DNA of 64,000 nucleotides from Alphaproteobacteria bacterium (lineage in GTDB: Bacteria; Pseudomonadota; Alphaproteobacteria; Rs-D84): assembly GCA_015062525.1 (NCBI GenBank), contig SUUM01000005.1:36315-100314 (forward strand), read 5' to 3'. This document shows, piece by piece, positions 1-8,602 of this stretch; position 1 is the stretch's first letter; the number at the start of each line of letters is the position of its first letter. The notes under the pieces are model-generated. The model had not been told where the DNA came from. It made no database searches and worked only from the letters and a program-made list of their open reading frames with translations. The position numbers and the translations under genes are program-made.

Positions 1-404
1 TTGAAATCAACGAGAAAGATTTACGTATTGATACATATCGTTCATCAGGTGCGGGTGGTCAGCATGTTAATAAAACCGACAGTGCGGTTCGTATTACCCA
101 TATTCCAACAAATACGGTGGTAACATGCCAGAATGAACGCAGCCAGATTCAAAACAAAGAAGTAGCGATGAAAATGTTGCGCAGCAGGTTGTACGAACTG
201 GAATTGCGAAAACGCGCCGAGGCCGAAGATGCCGCCAAGGCCGCCCAGAAAAAAATCGAATGGGGCAGCCAGATTCGCAACTATGTCCTGTATCCGTATC
301 AATTGGTCAAGGATGTGCGAACGGGGGTTGAAAAAACAGATTCAGAAGCCGTATTGGATGGCGACTTGGACGATTTTATGTTGGCCAGTCTGCAACAACA
401 ATAA
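1..404 (+). CDS. prfB: Peptide chain release factor 2, C-terminal part
   Basis: The 5' end lies outside the window; the first complete codon is at position 3. RF2 recognises UGA/UAA stop codons and triggers hydrolysis of peptidyl-tRNA. The visible portion begins in domain 3 with the peptidyl-transferase-centre loop [16 protein letters not shown], containing the invariant GGQ, followed by the NERSQ segment and the conserved C-terminal [14 protein letters not shown] stretch. The tail after LDGDLDDFM matches the end of RF2 rather than RF1, which makes RF2 more likely. Any programmed frameshift site would be upstream of the window and cannot be judged. Confidence 0.95.
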   Translation, partial: EINEKDLRIDTYRSSGAGGQHVNKTDSAVRITHIPTNTVVTCQNERSQIQNKEVAMKMLRSRLYELELRKRAEAEDAAKAAQKKIEWGSQIRNYVLYPYQLVKDVRTGVEKTDSEAVLDGDLDDFMLASLQQQ

Positions 405-499
405 AAATTCCAACAGCCGTCTTTATTAAACCGTACTTTTTTAGTCGCGGATTCAATTCAATAATTGTTTGGATGTTTTTAATCGCCACCGTTTTTTGA

Positions 500-527
500 T
501 TGAAAATCAATAAAAAACTGCTAGAAT
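500..527 (+). promoter_or_regulatory. Probable sigma-70 promoter of rnpB
   Basis: TTGAAA (500-505) and TAGAAT (522-527) are separated by 16 bases and lie just ahead of the predicted 5' end of the RNase P RNA. This is a match by eye only. Confidence 0.5.
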
Positions 528-532
528 CACCC

Positions 533-866
533 ACCGTAAGATGCACAGGGCATGGCTGGCCAGCAATGGTCAGAGGAAAGTCCGGACTGCACGGGACAGC
601 GTACCGGCTAATATACCGGGCGGGGCGACCCGACGATCAGAGCAACAGTGACGTAAACGATTAAATTCGAGTGAAACGGGCAATCTCTGCGCGCAGCAAC
701 TTCAAATAGGCCCCCTATATGTGTCCCGCATCGGGGGCGGGTAGAAGGCTTGACATATCGCAGTAATGCAATATGCAGATTAATCATGCCCACTACCGCG
801 GGGTGGTATGCGAAACATACTGGCCCGTCGGCAGGACAGAATCCGGCTTATATGTTCATCTGCACC
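533..866 (+). ncRNA. rnpB: RNase P RNA (bacterial type A)
   Basis: Catalytic RNA that cleaves the 5' leader of pre-tRNAs. The universally conserved 5' block GAGGAAAGTCCGGACT (575-590) and the 3' block ACAGAATCCGGCTTAT (836-851) are both present. The short P1 pairing AGATG/CATCT (about 539-543 with 857-861) closes the molecule. The internal GGGCGACCCG-like and AGGGTGAAA-equivalent regions are consistent with type A architecture. Ends are estimated from P1 and the following terminator. ORFs read through this interval are artefacts. Confidence 0.94.
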
Positions 867-891
867 ATGCGCCCACGGGCGCATGTTTTTT
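867..891 (+). terminator. Rho-independent terminator of rnpB
   Basis: ATGCGCCC-AC-GGGCGCAT stem followed by a T-run, directly after the RNase P RNA. Confidence 0.8.
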
Positions 892-947
892 ATCTTGTAT
901 ATTTGTTTGCTTTTTTATGATAAAATATATCAAAACGGAGAGAGTAC

Positions 948-1877
948 ATGAAAATATCTATCATAGGAATTGGTTCTGTTGGTTCTGCGGTTGCAACCGC
1001 GGTTGCAAACACGGGGCTGGCACATGAAATTGTTTTATTTGATCGTGATGGCATTCGCGCCCGCGCCGCCGCCGAAGATTTGGGGCATGCCGCCGCATTT
1101 TCATATGATATAAAAATAACGGCGGTAAATACATATCGTGCGATTCGTGGATCTGAAATCGTAATCATTGCCGCCGGTGCAAATCAAAAGCCGGGGCAAA
1201 CCCGTACTGATTTATTACATGCTAATGCGGCGGTAATATCAGACATTGTTCCGCGTGTTATGGCAAATGTTGATGCAAAAAATGTAAAGTTGATAATTGT
1301 CACTAATCCATTGGATGTCATGGTTATGTTGGCACAAAAAATATCAAAACTGCCCGCGTTGCGTGTTATTGGAACTGGAACAATGCTGGATTCTGCGCGC
1401 CTGCGTACAATTTTGTCGCGCCAATTGTCCGTGTCAACACAATCTATTAATGCATACGTCCTTGGCGAACATGGTGACAGCAGTATGATTGCATGGTCGT
1501 CTGCGTGCGTTGGCGGTATTGATTTGAATTCATTCTGTCGCCAGACGAAAATCAGTCTGCCCCAGACGACGCGAAAAACCATTGAACATCGTGTACACAA
1601 TGCCGCATACGAAATCATCCAGGGCCGTGGTGCAACTTGGGACGGCATTGCCGGCGCGGTTGCGGATTTGGTGCGTTGCATTTTGAATGACGAACGCAGA
1701 ATTTTAACCGTGTCCACGGTTGACGGGCTGGGTGATAAATCGTTGTCTATGTCACTGCCACGTATTGTGGGGCGGGGCGGGGTTGTTGCAACCCTAACCC
1801 CTAAAATGGACGGACCAGAATCAACGGCGCTTCGTCGCAGTGCCCGCACAATCCGCAAAAACTTTGACTTATTATAA
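948..1877 (+). CDS. ldh: L-lactate dehydrogenase (LDH/MDH superfamily)
   Basis: 309 residues, typical for the family. It would reduce pyruvate to L-lactate with NADH in the cytosol. The NAD-binding GIGSVG is at residues 7-12. The active-site loop reads ANQKPGQTR: Q80 occupies the position that is Gln in lactate dehydrogenases and Arg in malate dehydrogenases, and R86 follows. D148-x-x-R151 (LDSAR) supplies the aspartate and substrate-binding arginine, and GEHGDSS supplies catalytic H175. The substrate call rests on Q80, so malate specificity is unlikely but untested. A GGAGAG ribosome site precedes the ATG. The gene appears monocistronic, with a terminator immediately after it. Confidence 0.85.
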   Translation: MKISIIGIGSVGSAVATAVANTGLAHEIVLFDRDGIRARAAAEDLGHAAAFSYDIKITAVNTYRAIRGSEIVIIAAGANQKPGQTRTDLLHANAAVISDIVPRVMANVDAKNVKLIIVTNPLDVMVMLAQKISKLPALRVIGTGTMLDSARLRTILSRQLSVSTQSINAYVLGEHGDSSMIAWSSACVGGIDLNSFCRQTKISLPQTTRKTIEHRVHNAAYEIIQGRGATWDGIAGAVADLVRCILNDERRILTVSTVDGLGDKSLSMSLPRIVGRGGVVATLTPKMDGPESTALRRSARTIRKNFDLL

Positions 1878-1881
1878 CAGC

Positions 1882-1905
1882 ATCCCGCAATGCGGGATTT
1901 TTTTT
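1882..1905 (+). terminator. Terminator after ldh
   Basis: Perfect ATCCCGCA-A-TGCGGGAT hairpin followed by eight T. Confidence 0.85.
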
Positions 1906-1953
1906 GAATACAGTCCGATACAAAAAAGGTCTTGGCTGTGTTATATTAAAAAC

Positions 1954-2253
1954 ATGTCAGATGTTGTTCAATATTTTATGTCAGAAACTCGCAATGGATT
2001 TGATGCCATAGTATCTGGACAAAAGGTCGGCGAAATAACATTCGTCCGTGTTGGTGCGGATAAATTGATTATTGATTACACTGGCGTTGCTCCCGAATAT
2101 CGCAATCGTCACATTGGTTTATCCTTGGTTCGTAATGTTGCCAGCATGGCCCGCACCCAGCACCGCCACGTTATTGCCCTGTGTCCGTTTGCACGCGCGA
2201 TGTTTAATCGGTTTTCTGAATTTGATGATATTCGTCTGATGAATGCGCATTAA
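1954..2253 (+). CDS. Small GNAT-fold N-acetyltransferase
   Basis: 99 residues from the ATG at 1954. The segment VAPEYRNRHIGLSLV matches the acetyl-CoA pyrophosphate-binding loop of compact YjdJ-type GNAT proteins (R-x-x-x-x-G-x-x-L), and CPFARAMF matches the conserved C-terminal part of that family. The substrate is unknown. An in-frame upstream extension exists but would run through the ldh terminator, so it was rejected. No Shine-Dalgarno is visible; TATATT (1942-1947) ends only six bases before the ATG, suggesting a leaderless mRNA. A start at 1978 is the alternative. Confidence 0.65.
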   Translation: MSDVVQYFMSETRNGFDAIVSGQKVGEITFVRVGADKLIIDYTGVAPEYRNRHIGLSLVRNVASMARTQHRHVIALCPFARAMFNRFSEFDDIRLMNAH

Positions 2254-2320
2254 AAAAAATCCATTGCGTCATCCCGTGTTTTTTTACTAAGATGCCAATC
2301 GTATATCATGGGGGAATGTT

Positions 2321-3700
2321 ATGCATAAATTATCGCGCACTACATTGGTATTTTTAATCTTTTTGAATGGGTATGTAAGTTTGTCTTTGGAATTGGCTGT
2401 TCTGCGCCAGTTATCGTTTTATGTCGGGTCCAGTGCCGTTATAACCAGTATTATTATGGCGATATTTCTGGGCTTTATGTCATTGGGTTATTTCTTGGGC
2501 GAATCCCAGAAAATAGATAATAAAAAAATCCGCAAAATATTAAATGTCAGTTTTCTTGTAATCGCAACATTGTCGGTCTGCGCGGCCAGTTTTCCCCTTA
2601 TCACGCAATACTTTACATGGATGTATGCGGGCGGCATACAATCGGGTGTAATCCAGACATTTATCTATTCGCTGATATTCTTGTCTGCGGGACCATTTTT
2701 ATTCGGGTTTAACACAACATTATTGTCGCGCCAGTTGCACACATACAATACAAATTGTACGGGTAATATAATGGCATGGGATACAATTGGGTCTGTGTTT
2801 GGCTCAATCGCGACAACATTATTGCTGATGCCATTTATGGGTGTAAATTACACGGTTATTTTGATAACGATTTTGGCTGTAATAGGTGCATTGGTATTGT
2901 CGCGCCGTTGGTGGGTGTGGTTGACGTGCGCAATTGTTTTGACGGCATCATTTTATATCAACAGTAACACTTACCAGCGTGAAAAACATGGGATTATTGT
3001 AAATAATGCAAATTCCACAATATCTGTTGCACACTGGGAAGGGGGTCGTATCTTATACATGAACGGTCTGCCTATGTCGATGTATCAGTTGGACGGCAAT
3101 ATGGCGGACTATGTAAATTACCTGAATAATCACTTTATTTATAATATGCCGGCGGATAAACCGCATAAAATTCTGGTTCTTGGGGCTGGGGGCTTTACAT
3201 TAGGACTGAATGATACGCGCAATGATTATACATTTATTGATATAGAACACACATTAAAAGACGTGTCGGAAAAACACTTTCTGAATCAAAAGTTGTCGCC
3301 CAACAAGAAATTCATAGTCGCCGACGCCAGCCAGTTTTTAAAGAACACCACGGAACAATATGACTTTATATTGCTGGACGTTTATTCAAATTCGTATCAG
3401 GTCCCAGAATCTTTGATTGCCGCGGAATTTATGATGCGTCTGAAATCGCGTATTGCGCCAAATGGCATAATTGCGATGAATATGATTGTATCGCCTGAAT
3501 TTGATGACAAATATTCGCGTGTGTTTGATAACACTTTCCGCACGATTTTTCCACACAATACCACACGCCAGGTAATTGGGTATTTTAACCCCTGGACGGA
3601 AATAGACGGTCCGGCAAACGTGTTATACATATATCATAACATTGAAAATGACGGGCGTATTTATACAATAAACAAAACCCCCGTCATATATGACAGATAA
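2321..3700 (+). CDS. Membrane-anchored spermidine-synthase-like methyltransferase-fold protein
   Basis: 459 residues. The first about 210 residues form a hydrophobic multi-helix membrane region (starting VFLIFLNGYVSLSLELAVLR). The remainder is a Rossmann domain of the spermidine synthase superfamily: ILVLGAGGFTLGL near residue 287 is the SAM/dcSAM glycine-rich loop, FIDIE the ribose-binding acidic strand, VADASQFL the following motif and YDFILLDVYS the catalytic-strand region. Family knowledge: fused membrane/spermidine-synthase-like proteins are widespread but mostly uncharacterised. Whether it makes polyamines is unknown; no speD is seen nearby. GGGGGAATGTT precedes the ATG. Confidence 0.72.
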   Translation: MHKLSRTTLVFLIFLNGYVSLSLELAVLRQLSFYVGSSAVITSIIMAIFLGFMSLGYFLGESQKIDNKKIRKILNVSFLVIATLSVCAASFPLITQYFTWMYAGGIQSGVIQTFIYSLIFLSAGPFLFGFNTTLLSRQLHTYNTNCTGNIMAWDTIGSVFGSIATTLLLMPFMGVNYTVILITILAVIGALVLSRRWWVWLTCAIVLTASFYINSNTYQREKHGIIVNNANSTISVAHWEGGRILYMNGLPMSMYQLDGNMADYVNYLNNHFIYNMPADKPHKILVLGAGGFTLGLNDTRNDYTFIDIEHTLKDVSEKHFLNQKLSPNKKFIVADASQFLKNTTEQYDFILLDVYSNSYQVPESLIAAEFMMRLKSRIAPNGIIAMNMIVSPEFDDKYSRVFDNTFRTIFPHNTTRQVIGYFNPWTEIDGPANVLYIYHNIENDGRIYTINKTPVIYDR

Positions 3701-3728
3701 AAAACCGGGATTACCCCCGGTTTTTATT
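3701..3728. terminator. Bidirectional terminator between convergent genes
   Basis: AAACCGGG-ATTACC-CCCGGTTT hairpin with A-run on one side and T-run on the other. It overlaps the 3' end of the minus-strand gene at 3724. Confidence 0.75.
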
Positions 3729-4251
3729 TTTCGCGTTCTCTTTCGCGTTCGTAATCACGTGAATTAAATATTTCTTGAAATTGTGGCATTGTTGATGGTG
3801 TCGTGCCTGTGCGTGTCATGCCCCCTGGTACAAATTCCATAATTTTGCGACGAATAATATCTAATCCATCTTGAATCTTGGATTCTGCATCTGCATTCCA
3901 CGCATCTCGCTTTTCAGGTGGACACTTGATATATTCGTTGGTATGTGCCGTTGCGGTCATTTTAATTTTCATTTTGCGAATATGTTCAAACGTTGCAAAT
4001 CGTACATACTTGGTTGCCAGATTTTCAATCGGAATTGCAAAAACGATATCGCGCAATATATCAAACGATTTCGTCCATGCTACCCCCAATTGCACCCCCG
4101 TCAGCCATTGTTGCAGACTGATTCCAGTAAATAAAACCTCGACAGCATTGTTAATAATCGTTTTATCCGCATCATTAATTTGCACGGCATCAAAATCCTG
4201 GGCGGATTGCCCGGATAACATCGCCAAAGTTTTTTCAAAATCGAAATCCAT
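3724..4251 (-). CDS. Unknown protein, paralogue of its upstream neighbour
   Basis: 175 residues, mostly helical and charged, with no signal peptide. GGGAGG precedes the ATG. The central part (LFTG..., W, LG.AW, LATKYV, MT..A..N) aligns without large gaps to residues about 40-110 of the protein encoded just upstream at 4267-5355, so the two are tandem duplicates that have diverged. The C-terminus ends in a charged RDYEREREREK tail. No enzyme motif was recognised. The two genes are 15 bases apart and probably cotranscribed. Confidence 0.75.
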   Translation of the reverse strand: MDFDFEKTLAMLSGQSAQDFDAVQINDADKTIINNAVEVLFTGISLQQWLTGVQLGVAWTKSFDILRDIVFAIPIENLATKYVRFATFEHIRKMKIKMTATAHTNEYIKCPPEKRDAWNADAESKIQDGLDIIRRKIMEFVPGGMTRTGTTPSTMPQFQEIFNSRDYEREREREK

Positions 4252-4266
4252 TCTTACCTCCCTGGG

Positions 4267-5355
4267 TTATGCAGCATTCTGTTTGAATTGCCCGATTTGC
4301 CACATCTGAATCCGTCGCTGGAATTCAATTTGCAATTGTGCGCGTTGTTTCGCGCTGATTTCCACGCGTTTTTGCGCGACCTGAAATTCCTTGACCTTTT
4401 CTTCGCTTTTAACAATATTCTGCCGTTTAACATTATCGCGAACCGCGGGCAGGGCGCCTGATTTCTTGACCGGTGCCACGACCGCCTTGGGCATATGATG
4501 AACAATTGGTTTTTGTTTCTGTGCAACCACGGGCTTGACCTCGGGTTGTTCTTGCTTTTTCTCGATTGGTTTTGCCTGGGCTGGCTTTGCAACCACAGTC
4601 GGCACTTCGACCGGTTTATCGGCAATCGCGGTTGTGGGCTTTTTGACTGTGTCGCGCACCATCGCAAACGCGCCCGATTGCTGTGCCGGCTGTGCAACCG
4701 ATTTTACAGAATTTTGTGCCACTTGTTGTGGCGCCTGTGGCAATGCGTGCATTGGTGCCTGCGCTGGTGCCACCCCCGGTTGATGTTCAGATTGTGCCTG
4801 TGCCGGGGCAGTTTGTGCCATCGCCATCGCGGGTTGCGTTGCGACCTGTGCCATCGCCTGTGGCATCGCAGATGTATGCATTTGCGCTTTTTCCTTTGAT
4901 TGCGTGGCAATTAATTCTTCGGTCCGTTCATTATATCGCGCCAGTATCAGGTTAATTTTGTCCATCGCTTCGCGAATCATGCGTTCACCATGTGCGCGTA
5001 ATTTTTTGATTTCTTGGTCGTCTGGGTTAATTAGATTATCGCGCGCACCATGCGTCATAATAACGCGGGACCAGTATTTTTTATGCGCGTCATATACATT
5101 TGTCAGATATTTTGCCGCTGGGTTCTGTTTATTTTTAGTATCACAAAACGCGCCACATTGTGCCAACGCGGTCTGCCATGCGCGCCCCAGCGAATATTTA
5201 TTGGTCCAATTTCGCCATGTAAATCCTGTGAACATCGTCAGATATGCCTCTGCCATTTCTTTGCGGTCAAATGGCAATACGATTTTTGCGATTTGTGGGT
5301 CAACGTGGATAATAAACTTTTCTTGATTTTCAGCGATATTCATTTGTGCATTCAT
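4267..5355 (-). CDS. Unknown protein with helical head and Ala/Gln/Pro-rich linker
   Basis: 362 residues. Residues 1-150 form a helical domain with MFTGFTW, LGRAW, AAKYL and IMTHGARDN, homologous to the 175-residue protein downstream. Residues about 160-300 are a low-complexity stretch rich in A, Q, P, M and V, followed by a basic helical tail. Long antisense ORFs over this gene are products of its biased composition. SD AAGAGG precedes the ATG. No known domain was recognised. The architecture (folded head plus extended linker) resembles scaffold or surface-associated proteins, but there is no secretion signal. Confidence 0.75.
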   Translation of the reverse strand: MNAQMNIAENQEKFIIHVDPQIAKIVLPFDRKEMAEAYLTMFTGFTWRNWTNKYSLGRAWQTALAQCGAFCDTKNKQNPAAKYLTNVYDAHKKYWSRVIMTHGARDNLINPDDQEIKKLRAHGERMIREAMDKINLILARYNERTEELIATQSKEKAQMHTSAMPQAMAQVATQPAMAMAQTAPAQAQSEHQPGVAPAQAPMHALPQAPQQVAQNSVKSVAQPAQQSGAFAMVRDTVKKPTTAIADKPVEVPTVVAKPAQAKPIEKKQEQPEVKPVVAQKQKPIVHHMPKAVVAPVKKSGALPAVRDNVKRQNIVKSEEKVKEFQVAQKRVEISAKQRAQLQIEFQRRIQMWQIGQFKQNAA

Positions 5356-5515
5356 AATAGAACCTCTTGATTAAAGTACTGCGGCTCCCCACAGCAATTT
5401 TATATAGGTCGCCCGTCATAACTTTTCAAGCCCCCCATGTCAAGAAAATTTATTTTTTGACATATGTCCTAATCTGGTGCAACAATATGTATGTTCATAT
5501 CGCAAAAACATACTG

Positions 5516-5566
5516 TTGCCAATAATGGGCGGTATGGGTATGAACCCGCATCTTGCCAATAATGGG
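5516..5566 (+). repeat. Two 14-bp direct repeats upstream of the porin-like gene
   Basis: TTGCCAATAATGGG occurs at 5516-5529 and again at 5553-5566, 37 bp apart, in the leader of the gene starting at 5604. The spacing of about 3.5 helical turns would suit a regulator, but no factor can be named. Confidence 0.5.
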
Positions 5567-5603
5567 GGTGTGGCATTTCATCGAAAACTAAGGAGTTAAA
5601 CAG

Positions 5604-6638
5604 ATGAAAAAAACTATCAGCGCGGCGGTTGCATTGTCGATATTCGCGGCACCTGCGATTGCGGCCAACCTGGAAAATCCATTGTACATGCCGAAACAGG
5701 GTACGGGATATTCCAAAACATCTGCGGGCATAATGTACAAAATCGCAGATGATTCAGACGCACATGTTAAAAAGAATCATGATGGCGTAACAGAATTTCC
5801 AATCTGGCGTGTTCACGAAGAATTGGGATACGGTATCTTGGACAACCTGGAAGCGTACGCGAAATTCGGTTATACCCACGACGGCGACATTGATCGCAAG
5901 GGTATGCACCTGGGGCGCGCTGGGTTAAAATACCGTGCCATTAACACGGACGATGGTTGGGTGTGGGATTTGTATGCCGACGCACAGTTGGGCGGAATCA
6001 GTGAAATGTCTGGTTCATATGCGGCAAATGGTTTCACATATGATAACTATTCAAATGGACGCTGGGGATTCCATGTTGGAACCCAGGTGGGCAAGACGTG
6101 GTCGAAATTCAGCACCGCTGCATTCGCAGAAGTCCTGCGCACATTCGGCAACGACAACAACAGCATTGAACTGATTGCTATTGACACAGAAAGCCCATTG
6201 GGCATCCTGGGGCGCACTCAGTTGACTGCCTTGGGTTTCCCAGATGAAATCTCGGTTGACCTGAAATCTACAACCGAAGTTAATGCCGGGTTAAAGGCTT
6301 TCTATCAGTTGGATGATCGTTGGTCATTCGGTGGTGGATTCACATTCAAACACCATGCCGACAATGGTGTAGAAGGTTTAGCATCAGAATTAAAAACATT
6401 GCCTTCACCATATGCCGAGAAACAGGCGATGTTGGTAAACGGTTTATTAGACAAAGTTGCCGACATGAACGACGGTTTTAATGAATATATCATCAGCCTG
6501 TCCGCCGCATATCAAATGACGGACGCTATGCAGGTTGCCGTCTATGGCGAATACACATTCGATACAGCGCATGAACAATCCCAGAATGGCACAGATGTCA
6601 AGGCTGAAATGGGTGTTCGCTTGAATGTTCAGTTCTAA
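5604..6638 (+). CDS. Outer-membrane beta-barrel protein (porin-like)
   Basis: 344 residues. It starts with a signal peptide (MKKTISAAVALSIFAAPAIAA). The mature part has alternating aromatic strands such as GILDNLEAYAKFGYTHDG, WGFHVGTQVGKTW and MQVAVYGEYTFD, and it ends in a terminal Phe (VRLNVQF), the classic BAM recognition signature. AAGGAG lies ten bases before the ATG. Predicted location: outer membrane. The specific transport or adhesion role is not evident. It is monocistronic with a strong terminator. Confidence 0.8.
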   Translation: MKKTISAAVALSIFAAPAIAANLENPLYMPKQGTGYSKTSAGIMYKIADDSDAHVKKNHDGVTEFPIWRVHEELGYGILDNLEAYAKFGYTHDGDIDRKGMHLGRAGLKYRAINTDDGWVWDLYADAQLGGISEMSGSYAANGFTYDNYSNGRWGFHVGTQVGKTWSKFSTAAFAEVLRTFGNDNNSIELIAIDTESPLGILGRTQLTALGFPDEISVDLKSTTEVNAGLKAFYQLDDRWSFGGGFTFKHHADNGVEGLASELKTLPSPYAEKQAMLVNGLLDKVADMNDGFNEYIISLSAAYQMTDAMQVAVYGEYTFDTAHEQSQNGTDVKAEMGVRLNVQF

Positions 6639-6684
6639 TTAAACGGAACTTACAAGAAAAAATAAAACTAACATATATTGGACA

Positions 6685-6711
6685 AAATCCCCGGCACGCC
6701 GGGGATTTTTT
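6685..6711 (+). terminator. Terminator after the porin-like gene
   Basis: AATCCCCGG-CAC-GCCGGGGATT hairpin and T-run. A near-identical hairpin recurs at 6957-6985. Confidence 0.85.
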
Positions 6712-6728
6712 ATCCCCTTGCGTACCTA

Positions 6729-6926
6729 GATAAATAAAAGTTTAGTGGGGTAAAAGTTCCCCTCCGTCGGCGGCGCACATGCGCCCCCGGGGAGGGGTGG
6801 ACGCGAAGCGGACGGGGTGGGTTAACCCACCTCCCGGCTACGCCGTACTCCTCCCACGGAGGAGAACTTGTCTCTGTTCTTAATTTTTTTTTAACAAGTA
6901 AATACTTCACTAAACTTTTATTTATC
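6729..6926. mobile_element. MITE-like element with 19-bp terminal inverted repeats
   Basis: GATAAATAAAAGTTTAGTG at 6729-6747 is the exact reverse complement of 6908-6926. Between them is a GC-rich stretch with further nested inverted repeats: AGTTCCCCTCCGTCGG near 6755 against the complement of 6856-6871, and the palindrome GTGGGTTAACCCAC. It contains no credible ORF. The whole unit is about 198 bp and is bracketed by two almost identical terminator hairpins. Non-autonomous transposable element is the most likely reading; a large structured RNA is the alternative. Confidence 0.55.
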
Positions 6927-6956
6927 ACAGTATTAGATATTTTAACACTAACCACT

Positions 6957-6985
6957 AAAAATCCCCGGCATGCCGGGGATTTTTT
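6957..6985 (+). terminator. Second copy of the terminator hairpin
   Basis: AATCCCCGG-CAT-GCCGGGGATT plus T-run. It differs from 6685-6711 by one loop base, with no gene directly before it. Confidence 0.65.
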
Positions 6986-7064
6986 ATTTATCGCAGCATT
7001 TATTTCCAAGAAATTAAAAGCCCGTGTCAATCCCGCATTTTTATTCGTCAGTTGCAACCCTAAC

Positions 7065-7085
7065 AAAAACGCCCCGATATGGGGC
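7065..7085 (-). terminator. Terminator after the DUF378 gene
   Basis: On the minus strand, GCCCC-ATATC-GGGGC is followed by GTTTTTG. Confidence 0.65.
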
Positions 7086-7112
7086 GCAGACATGAAACTG
7101 TGGATTACAAGA

Positions 7113-7328
7113 TTAACGGTCGTTGCGTGATACAGGACGGTCTATAAACATCCAGATTAACCATATCAACGCCGCAATACCAATGATGGCATATACAATA
7201 TTGCTGGCCAATGTAGCTGGTCCAAACAAAAATGCAACCAAGTCGAAACCAAAGATACCAATCAACCCCCAGTTCAGGGCGCCGATAAATGTCAATGGAA
7301 TAAGAACATAGTTTGTAAGTCCTCTCAT
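7113..7328 (-). CDS. DUF378 small membrane protein
   Basis: 71 residues with two transmembrane segments. The motif FIGALNWGLIGIFGFDLVAF is the hallmark of DUF378 (YuzA-like) proteins, whose function is unknown. AAGGAG lies upstream of the ATG. It is a stand-alone gene with its own terminator. Confidence 0.85.
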   Translation of the reverse strand: MRGLTNYVLIPLTFIGALNWGLIGIFGFDLVAFLFGPATLASNIVYAIIGIAALIWLIWMFIDRPVSRNDR

Positions 7329-7517
7329 CTATTTTTTCTCCTTTTCAAGGTGTTATACTTGTCTTGTAAATAAGACACAGTTATTATAACTACTTTATTT
7401 TATTCGTGCAATCTCAATGCATCAATTAGGAAAAGGTACCTAGCCCAGGAATCTTGCCTTAATACTGGAACTGGTTGCCGTAAATCAAGGGTGTTGTATA
7501 ATGATGTCAAAGGGGAA

Positions 7518-7548
7518 AAAATACCCCCCAGACTATTTCTGGGGGGGG
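7518..7548 (-). terminator. Terminator after the 7567 gene
   Basis: On the minus strand CCCCCCAG-AAATAGT-CTGGGGGG precedes a T-rich run. Confidence 0.75.
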
Positions 7549-7566
7549 TAATGTATGGCGCATATA

Positions 7567-8598
7567 TTAAAACCATGTCCAGGGTTGAAATACCTTTAAC
7601 AGGCCCAGGGCAGTACGCTTGTCGGCATAGGTATGACCACAGCGCGGGCATACATTAAATGGCTTGATGACGGCTTTGGCCTTTTTGAATACCAACAGCC
7701 ACAAATACGCACCAACAGCCCAAGCAGCGATTACCAAACCCCACGCAACATAGCCAAAGTATTTATCAACTGTATTGGTGATGACTGTAATCGTTGTGAC
7801 GTCTGACTGTGACAGGTCGTTATAAATCTTGGTTGCCACAGGCCAAGAAGATGGACGCCACGGATAAACATGTTCAATACCATAGTTTGTTAAGAATGTT
7901 GTCCCCAGACCACCAGTCTGTTTATCCAGTGATTTTTTTATCGCTGCATCCAGCATCTTGTCAACCTCGGTCTGGGCGACGCGTGTCAAATCTGTTTTTA
8001 TTTTATCCAGTTGCTGATTTACCTTGGCCGCAGTAGCATCAACCTTGGCGATTGTTGTGTTGGCCTTGTCTATGGCGCTGTCTGCCTTATCCAGTCCTTT
8101 ATTCACTTCATCAACGGCATTATCAACAGTGTCTGTTTTTACCCCCAGCATTTTTGCAAATCCAGTCAGTTTTTTTACGCCAGATGTTTTTTCGCGTGCA
8201 TCTGCGGCGGCATCTGATGCCTTGGCCGTTGTTTCCTTGGCCGAGGCAGTAGTTTCCGAGACTTTATCGACCCCCTGTTCTACCATCTTGACACCATCTA
8301 TGGCGACAGCAATCGGTTTTTCCAAATTGATAGAATCTGCGACGCCATCTAATAACGCTTCATACTGTTTTACAATTCCCTTTTGCAAATCAAAAAACAT
8401 TGACACAACAATTGATTTCTTAATCGGTTGGGAATAAGTGTTCTTTATGTGTAACGGGAACCAAATTAACAGGGCAAACCATATGATTGTAAATATTAAC
8501 ATTGCGCGTTTGACACCGTTTATAAGCGATTTCTTTTTCGCAACAGTTTTTACGCCCCCCATATCGATAACTTCTATTTGTTTTTTTGCACGTGCCAT
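7567..8598 (-). CDS. Unknown membrane protein with long helical repeat region and half zinc ribbon
   Basis: 343 residues from ATG 8598; the longer reading starting 51 bases upstream ignores the AAGGAG directly before this ATG. Order: cytoplasmic basic N-terminus, membrane helix about residues 30-50, a coiled-coil-like stretch rich in K, A, D and T (KVSETTASAKETTAKASDAA onward), a folded segment, a second membrane helix (YFGYVAWGLVIAAWAVGAYL) and a C-terminal CPRCGHTY. The last motif is one CxxC knuckle, half of a zinc ribbon, so metal binding would need a dimer or partner. It is unrecognised. Its RBS sits in a hairpin (see 8603-8631). Confidence 0.75.
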   Translation of the reverse strand: MARAKKQIEVIDMGGVKTVAKKKSLINGVKRAMLIFTIIWFALLIWFPLHIKNTYSQPIKKSIVVSMFFDLQKGIVKQYEALLDGVADSINLEKPIAVAIDGVKMVEQGVDKVSETTASAKETTAKASDAAADAREKTSGVKKLTGFAKMLGVKTDTVDNAVDEVNKGLDKADSAIDKANTTIAKVDATAAKVNQQLDKIKTDLTRVAQTEVDKMLDAAIKKSLDKQTGGLGTTFLTNYGIEHVYPWRPSSWPVATKIYNDLSQSDVTTITVITNTVDKYFGYVAWGLVIAAWAVGAYLWLLVFKKAKAVIKPFNVCPRCGHTYADKRTALGLLKVFQPWTWF

Positions 8599-8602
8599 AA
8601 AA

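Noticed and set aside
773..1027. ORF overlapping RNase P RNA and the ldh start
   Set aside because: It runs through the structured RNA and its terminator.
1184..1858. Antisense ORF across ldh
   Set aside because: Shadow of a well-supported gene with all catalytic residues.
948..1877. Malate dehydrogenase call
   Set aside because: The specificity position is Gln (ANQKPG), the lactate dehydrogenase state, not Arg.
4495..4899. Cys/Leu/Arg-rich ORFs opposite the 4267 gene
   Set aside because: Antisense of the Ala/Gln/Pro low-complexity tail; no start context.
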